Origin: Pelagibacterales bacterium SAG-MED49
Lineage (GTDB): Bacteria; Pseudomonadota; Alphaproteobacteria; Pelagibacterales; Pelagibacteraceae
Direction of reading: 5' to 3'
DNA length: 64,000 nucleotides
Assembly: GCA_014653365.1 (NCBI GenBank)
Contig: JACWEQ010000001.1
Span: 62,001-126,000 of the forward strand
Part shown: positions 55,231 through 63,998 of the stretch, piece after piece
Layout of the letters: every line of letters starts with the position of its first letter
How positions within the stretch are numbered: position 1 is the stretch's first letter
Notes under the pieces: generated by a model
Told to the model about the DNA's origin: nothing
Seen by the model: only the letters and a program-made list of their open reading frames with translations
Databases searched by the model: none
Program-made: the position numbers and the translations under genes

Positions 55231-56016
55231 ATGATAGGATTATTTTTAGGAGATACTGATTTTTCAGAGATTGTTCTTAGAAAGATTAAAAGATTAAATA
55301 AAAAATATTTTATAATAGACTTTTCGAAAAATAATAAATTTAAAAAAAATATTAATTCACACAGAATAAGTATTGGTAAATTTGGAAAAATATTAAGCTT
55401 AATTAAAGAAAAAAAATCAAAAAAAGTTTTATTTGCAGGAAAAATTGCTAAACCAAAATTTTCTACATTAAGACTTGATCTTAAGGGTATCTATTATATG
55501 CCTGGAGTTATTAAAGCATCTAAGTTAGGGGATGCAGCTATCATTAAGTCAATAATAAAGATTTTAGACAAAGAAGGTGTAAAAGTTATTAGTTCAATTT
55601 TTTTTAATCCTGAACTTACTGTTAATGTAGGAACTTATACAAAACTGAAACCTTCTACTGAGGATATCAAATCTATAAAAAAAGGAATAAAATATTTTGA
55701 AGGATTAAACAAACTAGACCACGTCCAAGCAATTATCGTAAAAGATAGCAAAATTTTAGCTGTAGAAGGAAGAAAAGGTACAAAAGTAATGCTATCAAAA
55801 ATTAAAAAAAAAACAGATGGAATTTTGATTAAATTACCAAAAAAAAAACAAGATCTACGAATGGATCTACCAACAATTGGTTTAAAAACATTAAAAGATT
55901 GTAAAAAATATGGTTTAAAGGGAATTGTATTAAAATCTAAAAAAAACATTTTTTTAGATAAAAATAAATGCATAAGTTTTGCCAATAAAAACAAAATATT
56001 TATTAGAGCTATATGA
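55231..56016 (+). CDS. lpxI: UDP-2,3-diacylglucosamine pyrophosphatase LpxI
   Basis: This 261-residue protein of the LpxI (formerly DUF1009) family replaces LpxH in most alphaproteobacteria, cleaving UDP-2,3-diacylglucosamine to lipid X. Recognisable parts are 'VLFAGKIAKPKF', 'GDAAIIKSIIKILDKEGVKV', 'AIIVKDSKILAVEGRKGTK' and 'DLRMDLPTIGLKTLKDCKKY'. Its place between lpxA and lpxB is exactly that expected. The last four bases overlap lpxB (ATGA). Confidence 0.93.
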   Translation: MIGLFLGDTDFSEIVLRKIKRLNKKYFIIDFSKNNKFKKNINSHRISIGKFGKILSLIKEKKSKKVLFAGKIAKPKFSTLRLDLKGIYYMPGVIKASKLGDAAIIKSIIKILDKEGVKVISSIFFNPELTVNVGTYTKLKPSTEDIKSIKKGIKYFEGLNKLDHVQAIIVKDSKILAVEGRKGTKVMLSKIKKKTDGILIKLPKKKQDLRMDLPTIGLKTLKDCKKYGLKGIVLKSKKNIFLDKNKCISFANKNKIFIRAI

Positions 56017-57149
56017 AGAAAATTTTTATTATTACTGGTGAACCCTCTGGTGATAAATTAGCTTCAACTGTCATTTCAAAACTCAAGATGCAAAATCCAG
56101 ATATAGAATATATGTCAGTTGGAGGAGCACATATTAAGAAATTAGGTATTCCATCTATCTTTGATCTTAAGGAAATAACTTATCTTGGTTTTACAAGTGT
56201 ATTATTTAATATTTTCAAAATTAGAAATAAAATAAATTTTACTGTTGATCAAATTATAAAATTTAACCCTGACATATTATTTAGCGTTGATAGCCCTGAT
56301 TTTACCTTGAGAGTAGCAGAAAGAGTTAAAAAAATTAACAATAAGATAAAGACTGTCCATTATGTAGCGCCTCAAGTTTGGGTTTGGCGAAAAAATCGTG
56401 TCAAAAAAATTAAAAAATTTATAGACCATATGCTTTTACTTTTTAAATTTGAAAAAAAATATTTTGATGAAGAAAATATTTCTAATACATTTGTTGGACA
56501 TCCATTAATTGAAAAAAATGACAATGCGAAAACTGTTTTAAATGATTTAATATCTAAAGATAAGAAAATCATATCAATATTTCCTGGTAGTCGAAAATCT
56601 GAAACTAATGTACTTTTGCCAATTTTATTAGATTTTATAAAACTTATGAATAAAAAAGAAGATATCTATTCTTTTGTTTTACATGCTACTGATGAAAATA
56701 AAGAATTTATTATTAATTATGTTAAAAAAACTGATTTAAATAATATTGATGTTGTGTCTGATGAGAATATTAAATCACAAATTTTATCTTATTCTATTTT
56801 TGCTGTTTCTAAATCAGGTACCATTTCACTTCAAATTTCAAGCTCAAATGTGCCATCAATAATTATTTATAAATTAAACTTTATAAATTTTATGATTTTT
56901 AAATTATTAGTGAATGTTAAATTTGCAAATATTATCAATATTATTAATGATAAAGAAGTTATTCCTGAATTATTACAAAATGAATGTAATGCTGATGAGA
57001 TTTATAAAACTGTTATATATTTCTTAAAAAAACCTGAATTAATCAAAAAACAATTAAGCGATTGCAGTAAAACTTTAGAAGGAATTAAATCAAAAACATC
57101 GTCTTCAAATGAAGCTGCTACAATTTTAAGTAATTATCTTACTACTTAA
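56013..57149 (+). CDS. lpxB: Lipid-A-disaccharide synthase LpxB
   Basis: This 378-residue GT-B glycosyltransferase joins lipid X to UDP-diacylglucosamine. 'ITGEPSGDKLASTVI' at the N-terminus is diagnostic, with 'TVHYVAPQVWVWRKNRVKKIKK', 'FVGHPLIE' and 'ISIFPGSRKSE' following. 'SKSGTISLQISSSNVPSIIIYK' is the nucleotide-sugar site. It closes the lipid A cluster. The 3' end overlaps the convergent gltX by 24 bp, and no terminator hairpin is evident there. Confidence 0.95.
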   Translation: MKKIFIITGEPSGDKLASTVISKLKMQNPDIEYMSVGGAHIKKLGIPSIFDLKEITYLGFTSVLFNIFKIRNKINFTVDQIIKFNPDILFSVDSPDFTLRVAERVKKINNKIKTVHYVAPQVWVWRKNRVKKIKKFIDHMLLLFKFEKKYFDEENISNTFVGHPLIEKNDNAKTVLNDLISKDKKIISIFPGSRKSETNVLLPILLDFIKLMNKKEDIYSFVLHATDENKEFIINYVKKTDLNNIDVVSDENIKSQILSYSIFAVSKSGTISLQISSSNVPSIIIYKLNFINFMIFKLLVNVKFANIINIINDKEVIPELLQNECNADEIYKTVIYFLKKPELIKKQLSDCSKTLEGIKSKTSSSNEAATILSNYLTT

Positions 57150-58526
57150 TCTTTTTTCAATTTCCTTCTTGCCTAATGAAATTACTATATCGTATAAACC
57201 AGGTCCAAATTTAGATCCTGTTAAAGCAACTCTTATTGGTTGACCAACTCCTTTAAAATTTGTGTCATATTTTTTTATTAAACCATTAACTATTGGTTCA
57301 AGGCCTTCCTTGTTAAAAGTATTTAAAGATATAATTTCATTTTTAAATTCTGCTATTATTTTTTTTGCGTTTTCATCTATTAATTTTAGATCATCATCAC
57401 CAAAATTTACCTCATCTAATATTATATATTTTGCATTATTAAATATATCTTCTAGGGTTTTTGCTTTGTTTTTAAGAAAAGATAATGATTTTTTAATTTT
57501 TTCTTCTTTTTCAGTTTTTATTTTATCCTTGTAAATTTCACAATATTGCACCAAATGGTTGTAAAGTTCATTCTCATCAATATTCTTAATATAATATTCA
57601 TTCATAGATAAAATTCTGCTCATATCTAATTTTGAGGGTGACTTACCAATACCTTCTAAATTAAAGTGTTTAATACTTTCTTCTAAGGTAAATATTTCTT
57701 TATCTTCATATGACCATCCTAATCTAAGTAAATAATTCCTTAATGCATCTGGCATTATTCCAATTTTAGAATAGTCATCTAATGTTGATGCATTATCTCT
57801 TTTTGATAACTTCTTACCTTTAATTGTGTGGATCAGAGGTATATGTGCAAACTGAGGTAATTCCCATTTCATAGCAAGATATATTTGCATTTGTTTGAAG
57901 GTATTTATTTTATGATCATCTCCTCTAATAATGTGTGTCATATTCATTTGGTGATCATCAACAGTTGCGGATAAATTATATGTTGGTGTCCCATCGTTTC
58001 TTAGAATTATAAAATCTTCAATTGTATTATTGTCTATTTCAACATCACCTTGAACTAAATCTTTTAGTATAGTTGACCCTTCAATTTTACTCTTAAATCT
58101 TATTACAGGTTTTACATCTGTTGGAGCATCTTTCTCAGAAAGATCTCTCCATTTTCTATTATAAATATAAGGAAGTTTTTTTTGTCTAGCTCTTTTTTTT
58201 TGATCTTCAATTTCTTCATTTGAGCAATAACACTTATAAGCATTACCACTTTTTAGTAATTCATTAGCTATACTTATGTGATCATTAATTTTAGTTGATT
58301 GAATGTATTCTTCACCATCATGCTCGATACCAATCCATTTTAAGGATTTAATGATTTGAATTTTATGTTCGTCTTTAGATCTTTGTTTATCCGTATCTTC
58401 AATTCTTAAGTGAAATGTACCTTTGTTGTTTTTGGAATATAACCAATTAAATAAAGCTGTTCTTACTCCACCAATATGAAGAGCTCCAGTAGGTGATGGA
58501 GCAAATCTTGTTGCAACTTTAAACAT
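57126..58526 (-). CDS. gltX: Glutamyl-tRNA synthetase
   Basis: This 466-residue class I synthetase has the HIGH motif as 'APSPTGALHIGG' (residues 9-20) and the KMSKS motif as 'GKKLSKRDN' around residue 240. 'LRIEDTDKQRS' and 'YNLSATVDDHQMNMTHIIRGDDH' are standard Glu-tRNA synthetase segments. Length is typical. It is 22 bp downstream of lexA on the same strand and probably co-transcribed with it. It overlaps lpxB tail-to-tail by 24 bp. Confidence 0.96.
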   Translation of the reverse strand: MFKVATRFAPSPTGALHIGGVRTALFNWLYSKNNKGTFHLRIEDTDKQRSKDEHKIQIIKSLKWIGIEHDGEEYIQSTKINDHISIANELLKSGNAYKCYCSNEEIEDQKKRARQKKLPYIYNRKWRDLSEKDAPTDVKPVIRFKSKIEGSTILKDLVQGDVEIDNNTIEDFIILRNDGTPTYNLSATVDDHQMNMTHIIRGDDHKINTFKQMQIYLAMKWELPQFAHIPLIHTIKGKKLSKRDNASTLDDYSKIGIMPDALRNYLLRLGWSYEDKEIFTLEESIKHFNLEGIGKSPSKLDMSRILSMNEYYIKNIDENELYNHLVQYCEIYKDKIKTEKEEKIKKSLSFLKNKAKTLEDIFNNAKYIILDEVNFGDDDLKLIDENAKKIIAEFKNEIISLNTFNKEGLEPIVNGLIKKYDTNFKGVGQPIRVALTGSKFGPGLYDIVISLGKKEIEKRLSSKIIT

Positions 58527-58548
58527 TTGTGATTTTTAGACTATTTTA

Positions 58549-59226
58549 TTAGAAGTTTCTATATAAAGATACCAAAACTCCTTGAACTTTAACTCTGTCT
58601 GGTCCAAAAATCTTAGTTTCATAGTTTCTATTTGCACTTTCAAGAGCAACAACTTTACCTTTTTTACGAATTCTTTTAAGCATAGCCTCATGTTCATCTA
58701 TTAAAGCTACAACTATTTTTCCATTATCAGCTGTATCAGTTCGTCTAATAATTACTGTATCACCTTCATTGATGCCAGCCTCAATCATTGAATCTCCTTG
58801 AACTTTTAATCCAAAGTAATCACCATTTTTTTCTAAGTTACTTGGTAAAGGAATTCTAGACACTTCATTTTGTATAGCTTCAACAGGAGTACCAGCAGCT
58901 ATTTTACCAAGAACTGGAAGTTCCATATCATTTGAATTTATGTTTACTTCATCTAAACCACCCTTAATCACACTTGGAGAGAAACTATTATAAATATCAT
59001 TTGCCGATGCTGTTTCTGGTAATTTTATAACTTCGAGTGCTCTTGCTTTGTGAGCTAATCTTTTAATAAATCCCCTCTCTTCTAAAGCGCTAATTAGTCT
59101 ATGAATTCCAGATTTTGATTTAAGATTTAAGGATTGTTTCATTTCTTCATAGGAAGGGGAAACGCCAGAACTTCTCAACTTCTTGTTGATAAATAAAAGT
59201 AGGTTTTTTTGTTTTTTAGTTAGCAT
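58549..59226 (-). CDS. lexA: LexA, SOS-response repressor
   Basis: This 225-residue repressor has a winged-helix N-terminal domain (residues 1-65, recognition region around [18 protein letters not shown]). The C-terminal self-cleaving domain has scissile Ala111-Gly112 (GKIAAGTP), nucleophile Ser146 (QGDSMIEAG) and Lys184 (AMLKRI). RecA-stimulated cleavage inactivates it on DNA damage. A perfect GTTC-N7-GTTC operator lies 25 bp upstream of the start, indicating autoregulation. The gene follows trpC after an 89-bp gap and precedes gltX. Confidence 0.97.
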   Translation of the reverse strand: MLTKKQKNLLLFINKKLRSSGVSPSYEEMKQSLNLKSKSGIHRLISALEERGFIKRLAHKARALEVIKLPETASANDIYNSFSPSVIKGGLDEVNINSNDMELPVLGKIAAGTPVEAIQNEVSRIPLPSNLEKNGDYFGLKVQGDSMIEAGINEGDTVIIRRTDTADNGKIVVALIDEHEAMLKRIRKKGKVVALESANRNYETKIFGPDRVKVQGVLVSLYRNF

Positions 59227-59250
59227 AAGAACAAATATCGTACAAATAAT

Positions 59251-59265
59251 GTTCTATAAAAGTTC
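59251..59265 (-). promoter_or_regulatory. SOS box (LexA operator) of lexA
   Basis: GTTC (59251-59254), seven bases (TATAAAA) and GTTC (59262-59265) form the direct repeat that LexA binds in alphaproteobacteria, unlike the palindromic E. coli box. It lies 25-39 bp before the lexA ATG and overlaps the likely -10/-35 region, as expected for self-repression. Confidence 0.85.
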
Positions 59266-59315
59266 TTATCAATTAACAATAACTAAATTATTAAGTAAAA
59301 TAGGGATTAATTTAA

Positions 59316-60107
59316 CTACAATACAGAAAAAATAGAATTTTCTGATAAATTTTTCAAAAGTGATTCACCAATTAAAAAAGTTTTAATAGAAGTTTTATTG
59401 TTAAGATCTAAAAGTTCATCTTTTGTTTTAATTCCACTTTCAGATATTAAGGGTCCTTGGTGATTACTAAGTGCATTATAAATATCATAGGTTGTATTTA
59501 TATCCGTTTTAAGTGTTTTTAAGTTTCTATTATTAATTCCAATTAGAGCATCTTTAAAATTTAGAGCTTTTTTTGCTTCCTCTACAGTGTGTACTTCAAC
59601 AATTACTGACATTTTAAATTTCAATGCCTCTTCATATAATTCATTAGCTAAATCATCAGAGACACCTGCAAGAATAATTAAAATAGCATCAGCACCATAA
59701 CTTTTAGCTAATGGTATTTGAAATTTATCAATAAAAAAATCCTTACATAAAATTGGTAAATCAAATTGTTCTTTAATTTTACTAATATGAATTAAGTCAC
59801 CTAAGAAAAAATCTTCTTCAGTAAGAACTGATAAACAGGTAACTTTATTATTATTATAAATTTTTGCGATTTCTACTGGATTATAATTGTCTATGATTAC
59901 ACCTGCTGATGGGCTTGCCTTTTTTATCTCAGCTACTATTGAAATTTTGTCTTGAGTTATATTGTTTTGAATTTTTTTTTTAAAATCAATATAAGAGTTA
60001 TTTTTGTCTATAATTTTATCTAAAGAATCTAAATTAGTTGTTTTTTTTAAAAGATCTATTCTTTCAATTTTTTTTGTGATTATATCATTTAATATATTTT
60101 TAGACAT
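59316..60107 (-). CDS. trpC: Indole-3-glycerol-phosphate synthase
   Basis: This 263-residue TIM-barrel enzyme closes the indole ring in tryptophan synthesis. 'SIVAEIKKASPSAGVI' carries the catalytic lysine region. 'LPILCKDFFIDKFQIPLAKSYGADAILII', 'LIGINNRNLKTLKTD' and 'ISESGIKT' are the usual phosphate- and substrate-binding loops. It is monofunctional, without the TrpF fusion of E. coli. It overlaps trpD by 8 bp (ATGTCTAA) and is the last gene of trpEGDC. Confidence 0.97.
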   Translation of the reverse strand: MSKNILNDIITKKIERIDLLKKTTNLDSLDKIIDKNNSYIDFKKKIQNNITQDKISIVAEIKKASPSAGVIIDNYNPVEIAKIYNNNKVTCLSVLTEEDFFLGDLIHISKIKEQFDLPILCKDFFIDKFQIPLAKSYGADAILIILAGVSDDLANELYEEALKFKMSVIVEVHTVEEAKKALNFKDALIGINNRNLKTLKTDINTTYDIYNALSNHQGPLISESGIKTKDELLDLNNKTSIKTFLIGESLLKNLSENSIFSVL

Positions 60108-61092
60108 TTTGTATTTTTTCTAAATGTGAGTAGGGTTTACCAGATAAAATAAATTCTCTCGAAAAATTATAAGCATCTAAAAATTCTATAAATTTCTCAT
60201 TAACTATTAATCCTGCTGCTGCGTTTAAGCAAACTGCTTTTGAAAAATCATTATCTTTACCTTTAAAAATTTCAATCATTTTATTAGCATTAAAGCTAGC
60301 ATCATCACCAATTAAATTTTCAAATTTATCTGCATTAACATTAATAGAATTTGGGTTAATTAAAATTTCAGATATTTTACCATCTTTTAATTGAGTGACA
60401 TTCGTTTTTGCATAAGGGGAAATTTCATCAAGTCCATCTTCACTATTTACAATCCAAGCAAATTTAATGTTTAGGTTTTTAAGAGCTTCCGCAAAAATTT
60501 TTAATAATTTTTTATCAAACACACCAATAACCTGTCTATCAACCAGTGCTGGATTACTTAAAGGACCAATCATATTAAAGATGGTTCTTTTACCAATTTT
60601 TTTTCTAACAGGTCCCACAAATTTCATTGCACTATGATAATTTTGTGCAAACATAAATCCAAAATTATTATTATTTATTGAGTTTTCAATTTCATTAGGT
60701 TCTTGATTAATTTTTATATTTAAAGCCTCAAGAACGTCTCCAGAGCCACATTTTGACGAAACTGCTTTATTACCATGTTTAGCTACTTTTGTACCCATAC
60801 TTGCTAAGAGAAGGGCTGATGCAGTGGATATATTTAATGTATTCATTCCATCACCTCCAGTTCCACATGTATCAATGCAATCACTAACGTTTACTCGTTT
60901 TGATTTTTCTCTTAAAACATAAACACCACCAGCAATTTCATCTGCTACTTCACCTTTATCAGATAATAATGTTAGAAAATTATAAATTTCATCATCATTG
61001 GCCTTACCAGTCATCAAAACTTCAAAAGCTGATTTACTTTCATCAAATGTTAAGTCTTGTTTACTTTTAAGCTTATCTACAAATTGTTTCAT
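60100..61092 (-). CDS. trpD: Anthranilate phosphoribosyltransferase
   Basis: This 330-residue enzyme joins anthranilate to PRPP. The PRPP loop 'DTCGTGGDGMNTLNISTASA' is at about residues 78-97. 'AKHGNKAVSSKCGSGDVLEAL' and 'FAQNYHSAMKFVGPVRKKIGKRTIFNMIGPLSNP' complete the active site. It is not fused to TrpG. It lies 4 bp after trpG and overlaps trpC by 8 bp. Confidence 0.97.
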   Translation of the reverse strand: MKQFVDKLKSKQDLTFDESKSAFEVLMTGKANDDEIYNFLTLLSDKGEVADEIAGGVYVLREKSKRVNVSDCIDTCGTGGDGMNTLNISTASALLLASMGTKVAKHGNKAVSSKCGSGDVLEALNIKINQEPNEIENSINNNNFGFMFAQNYHSAMKFVGPVRKKIGKRTIFNMIGPLSNPALVDRQVIGVFDKKLLKIFAEALKNLNIKFAWIVNSEDGLDEISPYAKTNVTQLKDGKISEILINPNSINVNADKFENLIGDDASFNANKMIEIFKGKDNDFSKAVCLNAAAGLIVNEKFIEFLDAYNFSREFILSGKPYSHLEKIQNV

Positions 61093-61096
61093 AATA

Positions 61097-61663
61097 TTAA
61101 TAATTTATAAAGTTTTTCAAAATTTTAATTCCAAGCTTAGTCTTAATACTTTCAGGGTGAAATTGCACTCCATGAATATTAAATTCTTTATGTTGAACCC
61201 CCATAATTAAACCATCATCTGTTTCAGCTATTATTTGAAGATTTTTAGATAAAGATCTCTTATCAATTATCAAACTATGATACCTCGTAGCCTCAAAAGT
61301 TTTAGGAAGGTTTTTTAAAATACCTATTTTATTAGATTTAATTTTACTTGTTTTACCGTGCATTAATTTTTTTGCTTGAATAATTTTAGAACCAAATACT
61401 TGGCCAATTATTTGATGTCCAAGACATACACCAAGAAAAGGAATATCTTTATGAAGTGTCTTTAAAATATTTAAACAATTTCCTGATTGATTAGGATTAC
61501 CTGGTCCAGGTGAAATTACAATTTTATCATATCTTTTTTTTATAATTTCTTTTGATGTAATTTTGTCATTCCTTACAACATCAACCTTGGTTTTTAATGA
61601 TGAGAGGTAGTGATAGAGATTAAAAGTAAAACTATCATAATTATCGATTAATAATATTTTCAT
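61097..61663 (-). CDS. trpG: Anthranilate synthase component II (glutamine amidotransferase)
   Basis: This 188-residue class I glutamine amidotransferase supplies ammonia to TrpE. The nucleophile is Cys80 in 'FLGVCLGHQIIG', and the His-Glu pair is in 'GVQFHPESI' near residue 168. 'VISPGPGNPNQSGNCL' is the oxyanion region. It might also serve p-aminobenzoate synthesis, as dual-use TrpG/PabA proteins do, but no pabB is next to it. The ATG overlaps the trpE stop by 1 bp. Confidence 0.96.
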   Translation of the reverse strand: MKILLIDNYDSFTFNLYHYLSSLKTKVDVVRNDKITSKEIIKKRYDKIVISPGPGNPNQSGNCLNILKTLHKDIPFLGVCLGHQIIGQVFGSKIIQAKKLMHGKTSKIKSNKIGILKNLPKTFEATRYHSLIIDKRSLSKNLQIIAETDDGLIMGVQHKEFNIHGVQFHPESIKTKLGIKILKNFINY

Positions 61664-63123
61664 TATCTTAATGCATTAATTAAAGCTTTAGCTTTATTAA
61701 CTGTTTCCTCATATTCATTAATAGGTTTGCTATCTGCAACAATACCAGCTCCCGCTTGAACATAAAATTTTTTATTTTTGGCAACTGCAGTTCTTAAAGC
61801 TATACATGTATCAAACTCACCATTGGCAGAAAAGTATCCTATACCACCAGCGTAAACTTTTCTTTTTGTAGTTTCTAATTCATCAATAATTTCCATTGCT
61901 CTTATTTTTGGGGCTCCAGAGACTGTTCCTGCAGGAAATCCAGCTAGTAAAGATTTAAATTTTGAAAATTTCTTATTATATTCTCCAACAACATTAGAGA
62001 CTATATGCATTACATGTGAATATCTTTCTATAATAAAACTTTCTGTAACTTTAACTGAATTAATTTTTGATACTTTTCCAGCATCATTTCTCCCTAAATC
62101 TAGAAGCATCAAGTGTTCTGAAAGTTCTTTTTTATCTTTAAGTAAATCTTTTTCATAAAATAGATCTTCCTTAGCTGTTTTTCCTCTTGGTCTTGTACCT
62201 GCTATGGGTCTCACAGTTATTTTGCCATTCCTCAGTCTAACTAGTATTTCTGGGCTAGCACCAATTATTTGAAAATCATCAAAATTAAAGAAAAACATAA
62301 ACGGAGAGGGATTTGTAATTCTTAATTTTTTATAAATATCTAATGGTTTTTTCGTTAATTTTGCCTCAAATCTTTGACTTAATACAACTTGAAAAATATC
62401 TCCCAATTTAATGTAATCTTTAGCTTTATTGACCATTTTAATAAACTTGTTTTTAGGAGTGTTGGATTTAACCTTAATATTTTTAGCAATATGATTTATG
62501 GAACTATTTAGACTTTTTGTGGAAGATTGAATTAATATTTTTGAAAGTTGCTTTTTGATTTCATCATATTTTTTTTGGTAATTATTAATTTTTTCATCAT
62601 TAAAAATATTAATTATATAAAATATTTCTTTTTTTAAATTGTCATAAATTACGAGTGTTTTTGGTCTTAATAATCTGACATCAGGTAAGTTTAAATCATT
62701 TTTACAATTGTTAGGTATTTTCTCAATATATCTAATTGAGTCATATGAAAAATATCCCGATATTAATGAACAAATTTTAGGTAATTTTTTTGGAGTTTCA
62801 AATTTGAACTCCTCAATTATTTTCTCTATTAATTGATCTGGTTTTTCTTTTAATTTAATTTTTTTATTATTTTTAATTAAAAATGAGTTATTGTTATTGA
62901 ATTCCCAAATTTTATCAGGATTTTTACCAAAAATTGTATATCTGCCTTTAATTTTACCTTTTTCAACAGACTCAAATATGAAGCTATTTTTTTCTACTAG
63001 AAAATTATCAATTAAATTAAGAACCTCATCATCATTCTTTACTTTTTTTGACGTATAGATTATTTGATTTTTCTTGCTTCTGTGTCGAAACTTAAAATCT
63101 TTGAAGCTTCGATTAATGATCAT
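61663..63123 (-). CDS. trpE: Anthranilate synthase component I
   Basis: This 486-residue chorismate-using enzyme shows the conserved C-terminal core: 'GDIFQVVLSQRFEAKL', 'NPSPFMFFFNFDDFQIIGASPE', 'TVRPIAGTRPRGKT', 'HLMLLDLGRNDAGKVS' and 'AGFPAGTVSGAPKIRAMEII'. The end has 'AGGIGYFSANGEFDTCIALRT'. The N-terminal part is more divergent, with the feedback-inhibition region expected there. It overlaps the upstream PpiD-like gene by 4 bp and trpG by 1 bp. No leader peptide or attenuator is visible, because the gene begins inside the previous gene's end. Confidence 0.96.
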   Translation of the reverse strand: MIINRSFKDFKFRHRSKKNQIIYTSKKVKNDDEVLNLIDNFLVEKNSFIFESVEKGKIKGRYTIFGKNPDKIWEFNNNNSFLIKNNKKIKLKEKPDQLIEKIIEEFKFETPKKLPKICSLISGYFSYDSIRYIEKIPNNCKNDLNLPDVRLLRPKTLVIYDNLKKEIFYIINIFNDEKINNYQKKYDEIKKQLSKILIQSSTKSLNSSINHIAKNIKVKSNTPKNKFIKMVNKAKDYIKLGDIFQVVLSQRFEAKLTKKPLDIYKKLRITNPSPFMFFFNFDDFQIIGASPEILVRLRNGKITVRPIAGTRPRGKTAKEDLFYEKDLLKDKKELSEHLMLLDLGRNDAGKVSKINSVKVTESFIIERYSHVMHIVSNVVGEYNKKFSKFKSLLAGFPAGTVSGAPKIRAMEIIDELETTKRKVYAGGIGYFSANGEFDTCIALRTAVAKNKKFYVQAGAGIVADSKPINEYEETVNKAKALINALR

Positions 63124-63998
63124 TTGAAATAGTTTTTAACTCTATCAATAGTTTTTTGATTTAATTGTACTTGATATTTATCATTGAGTAATTGATCGTA
63201 AGACTGAAGAATAGTTTTTCTACTGTTGGTGTTTTGATTGTTTGCAAATTTTAGATAATTTTCATCAGTTCTGTTAAAGATATTTTTCTTTGAGCTTGCT
63301 AATTTAACTAGATATATATTATCATCTTTATCATTAACTAATGTAAAAGAATTAACAGGTAAAGAATAAAGAATTTTTACTGAATTTGTTTCGAATTTAC
63401 TATTATCATCGATGGAATTTAGAGTTAAGTATTCAATATTAGCACTACCCATTTCTAAAAATTTATTATTATCAAATTCTTTTTTTTGTATTTCTTCTAA
63501 AACACTTCTATTTTGATCAAACTTACCTTTTTGATAAATTAAATTACGTATTTCATTTTTAGTTGTTTGATTTGTTAAGTCAGGACCTCGATCATATTGG
63601 TTAGTAATAGAATATAATAAAAAGTTATCTCCATTTTCAATAAGATCTATTTTTGATGATCTTTTGGAATAGATTTTATCTTCGTTTAATTTTTCAATTG
63701 ATGTTGGAGTAAATTCCTTAATTTCTAAGACATTAACCTTAATATTCTTAAGAATTGTTTCAAAAGTATCTCCTTGAGAAATTTTATTTTCAATTTTGTC
63801 AATTTCATCAAAAAATTCTTGATTGAATTCCTCTAATCCAATCAAATTTTTAGGATTTAATACAACATATTTAAAATCAATATATTCTCTTTTTAATTGA
63901 TCTTTATTTTCTTCTAAAAATTTTTCAATTTCTAAATCAGTATAATCATTTTTTTCTTTATAAAAATTTATCATCGAAAAATATTCAAGATCTAAAGA
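63120..63998 (-). CDS. PpiD/SurA-like peptidyl-prolyl isomerase foldase, C-terminal part (cut by window edge)
   Basis: About 292 residues of the C-terminal part of a larger protein are visible; the frame stays open to the window edge upstream of the in-frame ATG at 63974. The sequence is hydrophilic, helix-rich and Lys/Asn-rich, with a 'KREYIDFKYVVLNPKNL' segment like the start of the PpiD parvulin-type region and a C-terminal 'LNDKYQVQLNQKTIDRV'. Alphaproteobacteria commonly encode a PpiD-like periplasmic chaperone directly before trpE, which supports the name. The PPIase core itself is not clear in the part seen. It overlaps trpE by ATGA. Confidence 0.65.
   Translation of the reverse strand, partial: SLDLEYFSMINFYKEKNDYTDLEIEKFLEENKDQLKREYIDFKYVVLNPKNLIGLEEFNQEFFDEIDKIENKISQGDTFETILKNIKVNVLEIKEFTPTSIEKLNEDKIYSKRSSKIDLIENGDNFLLYSITNQYDRGPDLTNQTTKNEIRNLIYQKGKFDQNRSVLEEIQKKEFDNNKFLEMGSANIEYLTLNSIDDNSKFETNSVKILYSLPVNSFTLVNDKDDNIYLVKLASSKKNIFNRTDENYLKFANNQNTNSRKTILQSYDQLLNDKYQVQLNQKTIDRVKNYFK

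Noticed and set aside
55635-55994. 119-residue minus-strand ORF inside lpxI
   Set aside because: Antisense shadow; Phe/Ser/Ile-rich with no motifs, while lpxI on the plus strand is clearly conserved.
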